From positions 3,100,001 to 3,164,000 of the forward strand of contig NZ_CP119754.1 in assembly GCF_029319185.1 (NCBI RefSeq): a stretch of 64,000 bases of DNA, written 5' to 3'. Shown here piece by piece: positions 1 to 9,508 of this stretch. The notes under the pieces were generated by a model. It was given only the letters and a program-made list of their open reading frames with translations, was not told where the DNA came from and made no database searches. Origin of the DNA: Superficieibacter sp. HKU1. GTDB lineage: Bacteria; Pseudomonadota; Gammaproteobacteria; Enterobacterales; Enterobacteriaceae. Position numbers and translations under genes: made by a program. Position 1 is the stretch's first letter, and the number at the start of each line of letters is the position of its first letter.

Positions 1-818
1 ACGTAACCGTAGCCAAAACGACCGCGGTCACAGAGGAAGTAGTGGTTCACGGTACCGTTATAACGGTTTTCGATGCGACGCAGTTCGCCGTAGCGCTCAC
101 CAGGGCTGGTATTACAGCCCAGCGAGCACTGCTGGCAGATGCTCGGTGCAAACTGCATGTCCCACTTACGGTTATAACGCTCGGAGTGGGTTTTATCGGT
201 GAACACGCCGGTCGGGCAGATTTCCACCAGGTTGCCGGAGAATTCGCTTTCCAGGGTGCCGTCTTCCGGACGACCGAAGTAGACGTTGTCGTGCGCGCCA
301 TACACGCCCAGATCCTGACCGTCGGCATAATCTTTGTAGTAACGCACGCAGCGGTAGCAGGCGATGCAGCGGTTCATTTCATGCGAGATGAACGGCCCCA
401 GATCCTGATTGCGGTGGGTACGTTTGGTAAAACGATAACGACGGAAGCTGTGGCCCGTCATTACGGTCATATCCTGAAGGTGACAGTTGCCGCCCTCTTC
501 ACACACCGGACAGTCGTGCGGGTGGTTGGTCATTAACCACTCCACCACGCTTTCGCGGAACTGTTTCGCTTCTTCATCATCGATGGAGATAAACGTTCCG
601 TCCGAGGCCGGCGTCATACAGGACATGACCAGGCGACCACGCGTGTCTTCCGCGTTTTGATATTGCTTCACCGCACACTGGCGGCAAGCCCCGACGCTGC
701 CCAGCGCCGGGTGCCAGCAAAAGTAAGGAATATCAAGGCCGTGAGACAGACATGCCTGTAGCAGGTTGTCCGCACCGTTGACCTCGTATTCTTTGCCGTC
801 TACATGAATCGTAGCCAT
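1..818 (-). CDS. nuoG: NADH-quinone oxidoreductase subunit G, N-terminal part (partial)
   Basis: This is the 5' end of nuoG; the gene runs off the left edge, so about 272 N-terminal residues are visible. NuoG carries several Fe-S clusters in the peripheral arm of complex I. The frame starts MATIHVDGKEYEV and shows the 2Fe-2S-type cysteines (IPYFCWHPALGSVGACRQC) and a His/Cys-rich stretch (HDCPVCEEGGNCHLQD) followed by CIACYRC. I chose the ATG at 816-818 because a GGAAG lies 7 nt upstream; an in-frame ATG two codons earlier has no room for a ribosome site. It follows nuoF in the operon with a 30-nt gap. Confidence 0.95.
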   Translation of the reverse strand, partial: MATIHVDGKEYEVNGADNLLQACLSHGLDIPYFCWHPALGSVGACRQCAVKQYQNAEDTRGRLVMSCMTPASDGTFISIDDEEAKQFRESVVEWLMTNHPHDCPVCEEGGNCHLQDMTVMTGHSFRRYRFTKRTHRNQDLGPFISHEMNRCIACYRCVRYYKDYADGQDLGVYGAHDNVYFGRPEDGTLESEFSGNLVEICPTGVFTDKTHSERYNRKWDMQFAPSICQQCSLGCNTSPGERYGELRRIENRYNGTVNHYFLCDRGRFGYGY

Positions 819-848
819 TAGCATGCTTCCAAATTAAAAATCGTTAAC

Positions 849-2186
849 TCACCAGCGCGCTTTCAGCAGGTTCGGCTGAATACCACCAATCACATGGGTA
901 TTGCTGAAGGTCTGCTTGATGCCTGCTTCGAATTCGTCGCGGAAATATTTAATCGCGCTTTGCAGCGGTTCGACCGCGCCTGGCGCATGTGCACAGAAGG
1001 TTTTACCCGGCCCGAGGAAACGACACAGTTGCTCAAGTGTCTCGATATCCCCCGGCTGGCCTTCGCCGCGCTCAAGCGCGCGCAGAATTTTCACGCTCCA
1101 CGGCAGACCGTCGCGGCACGGCGTACACCAGCCGCAGGACTCGCGGGCGAAGAACTCTTCCAGGTTGCGCACCAGCGGCACCATGCCAATTTCATGGTCA
1201 ACCGCCATCGCCAGCGCCGTACCCAGACGGCTGCCCGCTTTGCCGATGCTTTCAAATTCCATCGGCAGATCAAGATGCGCTTCGGTCAGGAAGTCGGTTC
1301 CCGCGCCGCCCGGCTGCCAGGCCTTGAATTTCAGCCCGTCGCGCATGCCACCCGCATATTCTTCGAGGATTTCGCGCGCGGTGGTGCCAAACGGCAGCTC
1401 CCAGACGCCCGGATTTTTCACCCGGCCGGAGAAGCCCATCAGTTTGGTACCCGCGTCTTTGCTGGTTGAAATGCCCTGATACCACTCCACGCCGTTGGCA
1501 AGGATCGCCGGTACGTTACACAGGGTTTCGACGTTATTGACGCAGGTCGGTTTGCCCCACACGCCGCTGCTCGCCGGGAACGGCGGCTTGGAACGCGGGT
1601 TGGCGCGACGGCCTTCCAGAGAGTTAATCAGCGCGGTTTCTTCGCCGCAGATATAGCGCCCTGCCCCGGTATGCACGAACAGTTCGAAATCAAAACCGGT
1701 GCCGAGAATATTTTTGCCCAGCAAGCCCGCTTCGGTAGCTTCAGCAATCGCGCGGCGCAGATTTTCCGCCGCTTCGATATATTCGCCGCGCAGGAAGATG
1801 TAGCCGCGGTACGCTTTCAGGGCGAACGCGGAGATCAGCATGCCTTCCACCAGCAGGTGGGGCAGCTGCTCCATCAGCAGACGGTCTTTATAGGTGCCGG
1901 GCTCCATCTCATCGGCGTTACACAGCAGGTAACGGATGTTCATGGATTCGTCTTTCGGCATCAGGCTCCACTTAAGACCAGTGGAGAAGCCCGCGCCGCC
2001 GCGACCTTTCAGGCCGGAGTCTTTCACCGCGTTAACGATATCGTCAGGGGCCATGCCGGAGAGCGCTTTGCGCGCGCCTTCATAGCCATTTTTGCTCTGA
2101 TATTCGTCCAGCCATACCGGCTGCTTGTCGTCGCGCAGACGCCAGGTCAGCGGATGCGTTTCGGGAGTGCGTATAATGTTCTTCAT
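849..2186 (-). CDS. nuoF: NADH-quinone oxidoreductase subunit F
   Basis: NuoF is the NADH- and FMN-binding subunit of complex I. The 445-residue length equals that of E. coli NuoF. The flavin/NADH glycine-rich segment GRGGAGFSTGLKW is near residues 60-75, and the 4Fe-4S cysteines ESCGWCTPCRDG lie near residue 350 with a fourth Cys about 40 residues later (GKTFCAHAPG). The start overlaps the nuoE stop by 4 nt, which indicates translational coupling within the nuo operon. Nothing unusual was seen. Confidence 0.97.
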   Translation of the reverse strand: MKNIIRTPETHPLTWRLRDDKQPVWLDEYQSKNGYEGARKALSGMAPDDIVNAVKDSGLKGRGGAGFSTGLKWSLMPKDESMNIRYLLCNADEMEPGTYKDRLLMEQLPHLLVEGMLISAFALKAYRGYIFLRGEYIEAAENLRRAIAEATEAGLLGKNILGTGFDFELFVHTGAGRYICGEETALINSLEGRRANPRSKPPFPASSGVWGKPTCVNNVETLCNVPAILANGVEWYQGISTSKDAGTKLMGFSGRVKNPGVWELPFGTTAREILEEYAGGMRDGLKFKAWQPGGAGTDFLTEAHLDLPMEFESIGKAGSRLGTALAMAVDHEIGMVPLVRNLEEFFARESCGWCTPCRDGLPWSVKILRALERGEGQPGDIETLEQLCRFLGPGKTFCAHAPGAVEPLQSAIKYFRDEFEAGIKQTFSNTHVIGGIQPNLLKARW

Positions 2187-2683
2187 TTATACTGCTCCAG
2201 CAGATCGGGGATCGCCTCCGGCGTCAGATGGCTGTGAGTATCCTCATCAATCATCATGGTCGGCCCTTTGTCGCAGTTGCCCAGACAGCAGGTCGGCAGG
2301 AGAGTGAAACGCCCGTCAAAGGTGGTCTGGCCCGGCTTGATATTGAGTTTTTTCTCAATCGCTGCCTGAATGCCCTGATAGCCAGTGATATGGCAAACCA
2401 CGCTGTCGCAGTAGCGGATCACGTGACGGCCCACCGGCTGACGGAAGATCTGGCTGTAAAATGTCGCCACGCCTTCAACGTCGCTGGCCGGAATTTGTAA
2501 GACTTCAGCAATAGCGTAGATCGCGCCATCCGGCACCCATCCACGCTGCTTCTGAACGATTTTCAGCGCTTCAATGGACGCGGCACGCGGATCTTCATAG
2601 TGATGCAATTCATGTTCGATTGCTTCACGTTCTGCCGCACTCAGCTCAAAAGCCTCGGTCTGTGGTTGTTGATTTTCGTGCAT
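2183..2683 (-). CDS. nuoE: NADH-quinone oxidoreductase subunit E
   Basis: NuoE is the thioredoxin-like 2Fe-2S subunit that pairs with NuoF in the NADH dehydrogenase module. The 166-residue product shows the four cluster cysteines at C92, C97 (RYCDSVVCH), C133 and C137 (TCCLGNCDKG). It sits 2 nt after the nuoCD stop and overlaps nuoF by 4 nt, so the three genes are tightly coupled. Confidence 0.97.
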   Translation of the reverse strand: MHENQQPQTEAFELSAAEREAIEHELHHYEDPRAASIEALKIVQKQRGWVPDGAIYAIAEVLQIPASDVEGVATFYSQIFRQPVGRHVIRYCDSVVCHITGYQGIQAAIEKKLNIKPGQTTFDGRFTLLPTCCLGNCDKGPTMMIDEDTHSHLTPEAIPDLLEQYK

Positions 2684-2685
2684 AA

Positions 2686-4488
2686 TTAGCGGTCCACGTC
2701 TGACATAACAAAATCGATACTGCCCAGATAGACAATAAGATCCGACACCAGGCTGCCGCGGATCGCCGAGGGGATCTGCTGCAGGTGCGCAAAGCTTGGG
2801 GTGCGCACGCGGGTGCGGTAGCTCATGGTGCTGCCGTCGCTGGTCAGGTAGTAGCTGTTGATCCCCTTGGTCGCCTCGATCATCTGGAAGGATTCGTTAG
2901 CAGGCATGACTGGCCCCCACGATACCTGCAGGAAGTGGGTGATCAGGGTTTCGATATGCTGTAGCGTGCGCTCTTTCGGCGGCGGCGTCGTCAGCGGATG
3001 ATCCGCTTTGAACGGGCCTTCCGGCATGTTATTGAGGCACTGCTCAAGAATACGCAGGCTCTGGCGCAGCTCTTCAACTTTCAGCATTACGCGGGTATAG
3101 CAGTCGGACACCCCGCCGCCGAGCGGAACTTCAAAGTCGAAGTTTTCGTAGCCAGAGTAAGGACGCGCCTTACGAATGTCGAAGTCAATGCCGGTCGCAC
3201 GCAGGCCCGCGCCGGTGGTGCCCCACTCCAGCGCCTCTTTGGCACCGTAAGCGGCCACGCCCTGGGCACGGCCTTTCAGAATGGTGTTGCGCAGCGCCGC
3301 TTTCTCATAGGACGCCAGACGTTTCGGCATCCAGTCGAGGAATTCACGCAGCAGACGATCCCAGCCGCGCGGCAGATCGTGCGCCACGCCGCCGATGCGG
3401 AACCATGCCGGGTGCATACGGAAACCGGTAATGGCTTCCACCAGATCGTAGATTTTCTGACGGTCGGTAAAGGCGAAGAACACCGGCGTCATCGCGCCGA
3501 CGTCCTGAATGAAGGTCGAGATATACAGCAGATGGCTGTTAATGCGGAACAGCTCAGAGAGCATCACGCGGATGACATCAACGCGTTCCGGCACCTTAAT
3601 GCCTGCCAGTTTTTCTACCGCCAGTACATAGGGCATCTCGTTAACGCAGCCGCCGAGGTACTCGATACGGTCGGTATACGGAATGTAGCTGTGCCAGGAT
3701 TGGCGCTCGCCCATCTTCTCAGCGCCACGGTGGTGGTAGCCGATGTCAGGCACACAGTCGACAATCTCTTCGCCGTCCAGCTGCAGGATTATACGGAACG
3801 CACCGTGCGCGGACGGGTGGTTCGGGCCGAGGTTGAGGAACATAAAGTCCTCGTTTTCGGTACCACGCTTCATCCCCCAGTCTTCCGGCTTGAAGGTCAG
3901 CGCTTCCATTTCCAGATCTTGTTTCGCTTTGGTCAGCTCAAACGGATCGAACTCGGTGGCGCGCGCCGGATAGTCTTTACGCAGCGGGTGGCCGGTCCAG
4001 GTCTGCGGCATCATAATGCGCGTCAGGTGCGGGTGGCCTTCGATATCAATACCGAACATTTCCCAGGTTTCACGCTCGTACCAGTTGGCGTTAGGGAAAA
4101 GTTTGGTGAAGGTCGGCACGCGCAGGTCGTTTTCAGACAATGCCACCTTGAGCATGATATCGCGATTGCGTTCAATGGAAATCAGGTGGTAGAAAACGGA
4201 AAAATCCGCGGCGGGTAACCCGTCACGGTGCGTGCGAAGACGTTCGTCCATGCCGTGTAAATCAAACAGCATGACGTAAGGTTTTGGCAGTCTCTTTAAG
4301 AAATCGCCCACTTCCAGTAACTGCTCACGCTTAACCCAAACAACGGGAACCCCGGTGCGGGTCGCCTGAACGGTAAAGGCATCCGGCCCAAAACGGTTGC
4401 GCAGTTCGCCAATGACCGGGTCATCCAGATGGTCCCGGGTCTGCCATGCAGCGTCTTGCGCGGTTAAATCGGTCATAATGTTCACCAT
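2686..4488 (-). CDS. nuoC: NADH-quinone oxidoreductase fused subunit C/D
   Basis: This is the natural NuoC-NuoD fusion of enterobacteria (600 residues). The N-terminal third is the 30-kDa NuoC part, including the ANWYERETWEMFGI motif. The C-terminal two thirds are the 49-kDa NuoD part, with GPNHPSAHGAFR and the quinone-site region YHHRGAEKMGERQ. It connects the peripheral and membrane arms of complex I. The ATG at 4488 is given; an in-frame ATG four codons later (MTDLTAQD) is equally possible and has a better-placed GGTGA. There is an 88-nt gap to nuoB upstream. Confidence 0.96.
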   Translation of the reverse strand: MVNIMTDLTAQDAAWQTRDHLDDPVIGELRNRFGPDAFTVQATRTGVPVVWVKREQLLEVGDFLKRLPKPYVMLFDLHGMDERLRTHRDGLPAADFSVFYHLISIERNRDIMLKVALSENDLRVPTFTKLFPNANWYERETWEMFGIDIEGHPHLTRIMMPQTWTGHPLRKDYPARATEFDPFELTKAKQDLEMEALTFKPEDWGMKRGTENEDFMFLNLGPNHPSAHGAFRIILQLDGEEIVDCVPDIGYHHRGAEKMGERQSWHSYIPYTDRIEYLGGCVNEMPYVLAVEKLAGIKVPERVDVIRVMLSELFRINSHLLYISTFIQDVGAMTPVFFAFTDRQKIYDLVEAITGFRMHPAWFRIGGVAHDLPRGWDRLLREFLDWMPKRLASYEKAALRNTILKGRAQGVAAYGAKEALEWGTTGAGLRATGIDFDIRKARPYSGYENFDFEVPLGGGVSDCYTRVMLKVEELRQSLRILEQCLNNMPEGPFKADHPLTTPPPKERTLQHIETLITHFLQVSWGPVMPANESFQMIEATKGINSYYLTSDGSTMSYRTRVRTPSFAHLQQIPSAIRGSLVSDLIVYLGSIDFVMSDVDR

Positions 4489-4576
4489 TGCAAATGGTCC
4501 GTGGTGACTGTCCGGCAGAGCTTCGCGCTATTTGTTTTGCTATGCGAAGATGTTGTCCTCTGCCGACAGGCGCAAA

Positions 4577-5251
4577 TTAAATCTCGTCAGGCGTACGCAG
4601 ATTAGTCACTGCAATACGTTCGCCGCGTTTACGCTCGCGTTCCGACTGCATGTTGGCGCGGTACACGCCCTGATCGCCGACCACCCATGACAGCGGACGA
4701 CGCTCTTTGCCAATCGACTCCTGCAGCAGCATCAGTGCCTGCATATAGGCTTCCGGACGCGGCGGGCAGCCGGGGATATACACATCCACCGGGATAAATT
4801 TATCGACGCCCTGCACCACCGAGTAGATATCGTACATACCGCCAGAGTTGGCACAGGCGCCCATGGAAATAACCCATTTCGGCTCCAGCATCTGATCGTA
4901 CAGACGCTGGATCACCGGGGCCATCTTGGTAAAGCAGGTTCCCGCTACCACCATGAGATCCGCCTGACGCGGCGAGGCACGCAGAACTTCTGCGCCAAAA
5001 CGCGCAACGTCATGCACCGCAGTGAATGACGTCACCATTTCGACATAGCAGCAGGACAGGCCGAAGTTGTACGGCCAGATTGAGTTTTTACGGCCCCAGT
5101 TCACCATGTCATGCAGGGCGTGCTCAAGCTTGCCCATGTACACGCTTTTGTTAACTTCCTGCTCGAGGGGATCGGTTACAATCTCCTGTTTTTGCAGGGG
5201 GTAACGGTCGTTCTCACCGTTAGGATCTATGCGGGTGAGCGTATAATCCAT
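4577..5251 (-). CDS. nuoB: NADH-quinone oxidoreductase subunit B
   Basis: NuoB carries the terminal 4Fe-4S cluster N2 that reduces quinone. The cluster ligands are visible as the adjacent pair C67-C68 (GLSCCYVEM), C133 (SMGACANSGG) and C162 (PGCPPRPEA). The product has 224 residues, about four more than I recall for E. coli, and the extra residues are N-terminal. It is the second gene of the operon, 21 nt after nuoA. Confidence 0.96.
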   Translation of the reverse strand: MDYTLTRIDPNGENDRYPLQKQEIVTDPLEQEVNKSVYMGKLEHALHDMVNWGRKNSIWPYNFGLSCCYVEMVTSFTAVHDVARFGAEVLRASPRQADLMVVAGTCFTKMAPVIQRLYDQMLEPKWVISMGACANSGGMYDIYSVVQGVDKFIPVDVYIPGCPPRPEAYMQALMLLQESIGKERRPLSWVVGDQGVYRANMQSERERKRGERIAVTNLRTPDEI

Positions 5252-5272
5252 CTTATTGCCTCGCTTCTGGCG

Positions 5273-5707
5273 TTAACGATTAGTGCGGTCTGTTTCCGGG
5301 TTCATCAGTTCACGGCGCGAACGTACAGGCGTCCAGTCCAGGGCACGCACACGAACGAGGTAAACCAGGCCAGCCAGCAGCACTAAAATAAAAATTGCAG
5401 CTTCTGCAAAACCTACCCAGCCACTTTCGCGGATTGAAGTCGACCATGCAAAGAGATAAAGGGCTTCTACGTCAAAGATAACGAAGAACATCGCGACCAG
5501 ATAAAACTTGGCGGACAGGCGCAGTCGGGCAGTGCCGACTGAATCAATACCCGATTCAAAGGGGGTGTTTTTGTGCCTGGCACGGGCGCGGCCGCCAAGA
5601 TACCAGCCGCCAACCAGCATTAAGCAGCACAGGCCGATGGCAACGACGAGAAATACAGCGAATGCCCAGTGATGAGCGATGACTTCAGTGGATGTTGACA
5701 TACGCAT
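5273..5707 (-). CDS. nuoA: NADH-quinone oxidoreductase subunit A
   Basis: NuoA is the small membrane subunit and the first gene of the nuo operon. The 144-residue product has three hydrophobic segments near residues 10-33, 65-87 and 95-118, and the conserved FESGIDSVGTARLRLSAKFYL segment. The C-terminus is polar and slightly different from that of E. coli. Confidence 0.95.
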   Translation of the reverse strand: MRMSTSTEVIAHHWAFAVFLVVAIGLCCLMLVGGWYLGGRARARHKNTPFESGIDSVGTARLRLSAKFYLVAMFFVIFDVEALYLFAWSTSIRESGWVGFAEAAIFILVLLAGLVYLVRVRALDWTPVRSRRELMNPETDRTNR

Positions 5708-6251
5708 TGCTTAGCTCAAAAGGTAGCACTAAAACCCCTGCTCTTAACGGCAGGTGAGCGCCACATCTGTTCATGGGGAGGAATAAAAAACCATACATTT
5801 ACTGGGTAAATATTAAAACCGCTAAATGATGTGGTTTTTTACTCCTTTCTATAACCTTTTGTCAACTTTAACAAAAGTTTCTTCACATTAATTCACATCA
5901 AACACGTTTCATTAACATTTAGTGCCTTTTCCCCTGAAAGAAACCGGGTTCATTGTCAGGGTTTGGCGCTGTTGAATCGTGTCCGTCAGCGACAGAGAAA
6001 TGTATTACCCTCCTATTTTGACAGGATTTTGCCGTAATGCCTCCCCCTAATGAGGAGTATTTTCTTGATCTGTGACACGCTTTTGTTAATCCAACCCTAA
6101 AAAAGGCAACAAATTTGCGGTAATTATTAACATTAGCCAATAGTCTGAAGAGAAAAAGGGTTATTCAACAATAAAGGTTAAACAAGGACTTAAGCGTGAA
6201 GCAGCCAGAAAACCAGCTGGAGACACGATCGGTGTACATTGACAATTGTTC
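5708..6251 (-). promoter_or_regulatory. nuo operon upstream region
   Basis: This 544-nt AT-rich stretch has no credible gene and separates nuoA from the lrhA terminator, so it should hold the nuo promoters. On the minus strand a TTGACA (complement of 5860-5865) is followed after about 17-18 nt by a TAAAAA-like element, a candidate promoter with a weak -10. The E. coli nuo region is known to be controlled by ArcA, NarL and related regulators; I could not place their sites here with confidence. Confidence 0.4.
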
Positions 6252-6298
6252 AAAAAATAAACCACAGCGACGTTTTCTGTCGTCTGCGGTTTATTTTT
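6252..6298 (-). terminator. rho-independent terminator after lrhA
   Basis: Inverted arms AAAAATAAACC...GGTTTATTTTT enclose GCGAC...GTCGT-type inner pairing around a short loop. On the minus strand the right arm ends in a T-rich run. It lies 37 nt downstream of the lrhA stop. Confidence 0.8.
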
Positions 6299-6334
6299 AC
6301 ATTTACAATTTGTTACGGGATAACGCGGAAAGCG

Positions 6335-7273
6335 TTACTCGACATCCTCTTCAATGACGAGGTTTTTCTCTCCCCCTTCATAGGTAGGCAGCGGACTCAG
6401 CAAAGGACGTTGAGCGTCATACAATGTTCTGAAAATAGTATGCGCCAGCTCATTGGTGCTGTACGGGTTATAACAGAGCTGATAGTCCGTATCCGGTAAT
6501 GAAGGTAATCCGTCGGCACGCCCTAATACCCGCAACTCCGGTCCCATCATTTCCACAGGTCGGGCGGTCACGCCTAACCCGGCTTTTACGGCACTCCTGA
6601 CCGCAGAGAGCGTGGAGGCGACATAGGCAAGCCGCCATGGAATTTGGGCTTCATCCAGGGTGCGAATGGCCATTTCCCGGAACGGGCTCGGTTCATCAAG
6701 GATGACCAGCGGAATCGGCTCCGATTTCTGTAACATAAATTCCGCTGCACAATACCACAGCGTAGGGGAAGTCCGTAACATCTGACAGGCAAACTGCGAC
6801 GGGCGTTCGGTGGTCAACATCAGGTCGACTTCCTGACCTTCCATCATGTCAACAAGAGTCGAGTTGTGCTTTATACGAATATCCAGCGCCAGCCGCGGCC
6901 AGGCTGAGCTAATACGGTTGAGCAAAAACGGCAACAGAATATCAGCAGATTCGCTGGATGCCCCGATAGTCAACTCGCCGTGTAAATCATTGAAGACCAG
7001 CGACGAACACGCTTCATCATTAAAACGCAGGATTTTGCGTGCGTAGCCCAAAAGCTGGATCCCCTGTTCGGTGAGCAGCTTATTACGACCATGACGAACA
7101 AAAAGCTCTTTTTCTACCAACTGTTCGAGCCGCTGCATCTGCTGACTGACGGCAGATTGAGTTCGACAAACCGCGACAGCCGCCGCTGCAAAGGTGTTGC
7201 AATCGGCGACCGCCACAAAGGTTCTCAGCAGATCGAGGTCGAGATTAATTATCGGACGATTTGCGTTAATCAT
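6335..7273 (-). CDS. lrhA: LysR-family regulator of motility and RpoS
   Basis: LrhA is a LysR-type DNA-binding regulator; in E. coli it represses flhDC and hence flagella, and it affects RpoS and type 1 fimbriae. The start at 7273 (MINANRPIINLDLDLLRTFV) gives 312 residues, the length of the E. coli protein; a longer reading frame upstream lacks support. The winged helix-turn-helix spans about residues 14-70 (AAAAVAVCRTQSAVSQQMQ), followed by the two-lobe effector-binding domain. The ATG is preceded by GTGGAAAAAT. The C-terminal 20 residues differ most from E. coli. Confidence 0.94.
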   Translation of the reverse strand: MINANRPIINLDLDLLRTFVAVADCNTFAAAAVAVCRTQSAVSQQMQRLEQLVEKELFVRHGRNKLLTEQGIQLLGYARKILRFNDEACSSLVFNDLHGELTIGASSESADILLPFLLNRISSAWPRLALDIRIKHNSTLVDMMEGQEVDLMLTTERPSQFACQMLRTSPTLWYCAAEFMLQKSEPIPLVILDEPSPFREMAIRTLDEAQIPWRLAYVASTLSAVRSAVKAGLGVTARPVEMMGPELRVLGRADGLPSLPDTDYQLCYNPYSTNELAHTIFRTLYDAQRPLLSPLPTYEGGEKNLVIEEDVE

Positions 7274-8203
7274 ATTTTTCCACTTACAGGCTGCTCGCAA
7301 CTGACCTGCCTGGATTGATGCTGTGCTCAAAAAGTCAGGCAATTCCATTTATACCCACCCGACAGGTTTGTCCTGCACAGGGGATCTGAACGAGCGTTAT
7401 TGCAAATACATACCTGCTAACACTCAGCAGGCTCCCTGGCTATATTTTGAAATGCAAAAGTAAGAAAGAATATTCACGCCGGGCATTTATAGATAACGTC
7501 AGCCATAAATACTTCACGCCTGCAAACTACCGTGCAATACGGTTTGTGACCGCTTTGCACGATATTCCTTACTATATTGCAAACGAAACATAAGCAATAA
7601 CAACGTAATAAAGCATTTTCACATGAAGGTCATGGCCGCGACTGGCACGCCCCCAGACTATTCATACTGGTATCTTAACCGAAAAATTCTTCGGTTATAA
7701 GAGCATCTACGAATAATCTTACAAAGATCTTTTTCGTCGTCGGAATTCACTTTATTCAATTAACATTTACTTAAGCTGAATCATAAATAATAAAGAACCT
7801 TTAATTATCTAATGAATATTTTATTAACAATATTTAACACCAAATTCACATAAATGGTTTCATATATTAGAGATATATTGCTCAGACAAATAAATGACAC
7901 CGTTGGACAGTACAGAAGATATGCGCTTGCTTAGGGCGGTCTATGAGTGCGCTTAGCCACCGATTTTCAGCATAAAATAGAGTTCTGTAAGCGGAACAGC
8001 AGACATAAATCACCCCCTTTACTATTACATTAAAGGTTAATAGCGTTTATATGATGTAAAGCAGCAAGAATGCGCGGGCTGAAAACCGCTATTTCGCGAA
8101 ATCTTCATCTATAGACCCTTCAAAAAACGCCCTGTGGGGAGTACATTATTCGGTAACGCTTCCACGGCAGGGAGTGGTACTCATCGCTAAAAGGTCAAGG
8201 TTC
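7274..8203. promoter_or_regulatory. Long divergent intergenic region lrhA/alaA
   Basis: These 930 nt between the divergent lrhA and alaA genes are AT-rich and hold no convincing coding frame. A small hairpin AACCGAA...TTCGGTT lies at 7677-7696. A similarly long gap exists in E. coli, where lrhA regulates itself, so extended regulatory DNA is expected. I saw no RNA gene I can name. Confidence 0.4.
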
Positions 8204-9421
8204 ATGTCCCCCATCGAAAAATCCAGCAAATTAGATAATGTCTGTTATGACATCCGTGGCCCGGTTCTGAAAGAGGCAAAACGTCTTGAGGAAGAGGGTA
8301 ATAAAGTTCTGAAGCTTAACATTGGTAACCCAGCCCCTTTTGGCTTTGAAGCACCCGATGAAATTCTGGTCGACGTGATCCGCAACCTGCCGACCGCGCA
8401 GGGCTATTGCGATTCAAAAGGGCTGTATTCCGCACGTAAAGCCATTATGCAGCACTATCAGGCGCGCGGTATGCGCGACGTCACCGTTGAGGATATTTAT
8501 ATTGGTAACGGCGTGTCTGAACTGATTGTGCAATCTATGCAGGCGCTGCTCAACAGCGGCGATGAGATGCTGGTTCCGGCTCCGGATTACCCGCTGTGGA
8601 CGGCGGCTGTCGCGCTCTCCAGCGGTAAAGCCGTACACTATATTTGCGACGAATCCTCCGACTGGTTCCCGGATCTCGACGACATTCGCGCCAAAATCAC
8701 TCCGCGCACCCGCGGGATTGTCATCATCAACCCGAATAACCCAACCGGCGCGGTGTATTCCAGAGAGCTGCTGCTGGAGATCGTCGAACTGGCACGCCAG
8801 CATAATCTGATTATCTTTGCTGATGAAATCTACGACAAGATCCTCTACGACGAGGCAGAGCATCACTCTATTGCCCCGCTGGCTCCGGATTTACTGACCA
8901 TCACTTTTAACGGGCTGTCAAAAACTTACCGTGTGGCGGGTTTCCGTCAGGGCTGGATGGTGCTGAACGGGCCGAAGAAACACGCGAAAGGCTATATCGA
9001 AGGGCTGGAGATGCTGGCCTCCATGCGCCTGTGCGCCAACGTTCCGGCGCAGCACGCGATTCAGACCGCGCTCGGCGGCTATCAAAGCATCAGTGAATTC
9101 ATTCTGCCGGGCGGACGGCTTTACGAGCAGCGCAACCGGGCCTGGGAACTGATTAACGATATTCCTGGCATCTCCTGCGTTAAACCGAAAGGCGCGTTGT
9201 ATATGTTCCCGAAAATCGACGCCAAACGCTTTAATATTCATGACGATCAGCGCATGGTGCTCGATTTTCTGTTACAGGAAAAAGTATTGCTGGTCCAGGG
9301 CTCCGCCTTTAACTGGCCGTGGCCGGATCACTTCCGCATCGTGACGCTGCCGCGCGTGGACGAACTGGAAATGGCACTCGGCAAATTTAGCCGTTTCCTT
9401 TCCGGCTATCATCAGCTTTAA
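8204..9421 (+). CDS. alaA: Glutamate-pyruvate aminotransferase
   Basis: AlaA is a PLP-dependent fold-type I aminotransferase making alanine from pyruvate and glutamate. The start at 8204 (MSPIEKSSKLDNVCYDIRG) gives 405 residues, as in E. coli; the upstream GTG at 8174 would add ten residues with no support. Family signatures visible are NIGNPAPFG, IINPNNPTGAVYS, FADEIYDKI and the PLP lysine in FNGLSKTYRVAGFRQGW. An AAGG lies just upstream of the ATG. Confidence 0.96.
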   Translation: MSPIEKSSKLDNVCYDIRGPVLKEAKRLEEEGNKVLKLNIGNPAPFGFEAPDEILVDVIRNLPTAQGYCDSKGLYSARKAIMQHYQARGMRDVTVEDIYIGNGVSELIVQSMQALLNSGDEMLVPAPDYPLWTAAVALSSGKAVHYICDESSDWFPDLDDIRAKITPRTRGIVIINPNNPTGAVYSRELLLEIVELARQHNLIIFADEIYDKILYDEAEHHSIAPLAPDLLTITFNGLSKTYRVAGFRQGWMVLNGPKKHAKGYIEGLEMLASMRLCANVPAQHAIQTALGGYQSISEFILPGGRLYEQRNRAWELINDIPGISCVKPKGALYMFPKIDAKRFNIHDDQRMVLDFLLQEKVLLVQGSAFNWPWPDHFRIVTLPRVDELEMALGKFSRFLSGYHQL

Positions 9422-9508
9422 TTTCGCCTTCTCTGGCCGCCGGGGTTTGCATCCGGCGGCCCTCTCAGCGCACAATGCCCTTCACTGTTGTTGTTCAAAA
9501 GGGTCACC

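Noticed and set aside
2998..4218. 406-codon open frame on the plus strand
   Set aside because: It lies fully antisense to nuoCD, has the composition of a shadow frame in GC-rich coding DNA and shows no family signature.
2686..4488. NuoC-NuoD fusion considered as an assembly error
   Set aside because: The fusion is the normal form in enterobacteria and its length matches.
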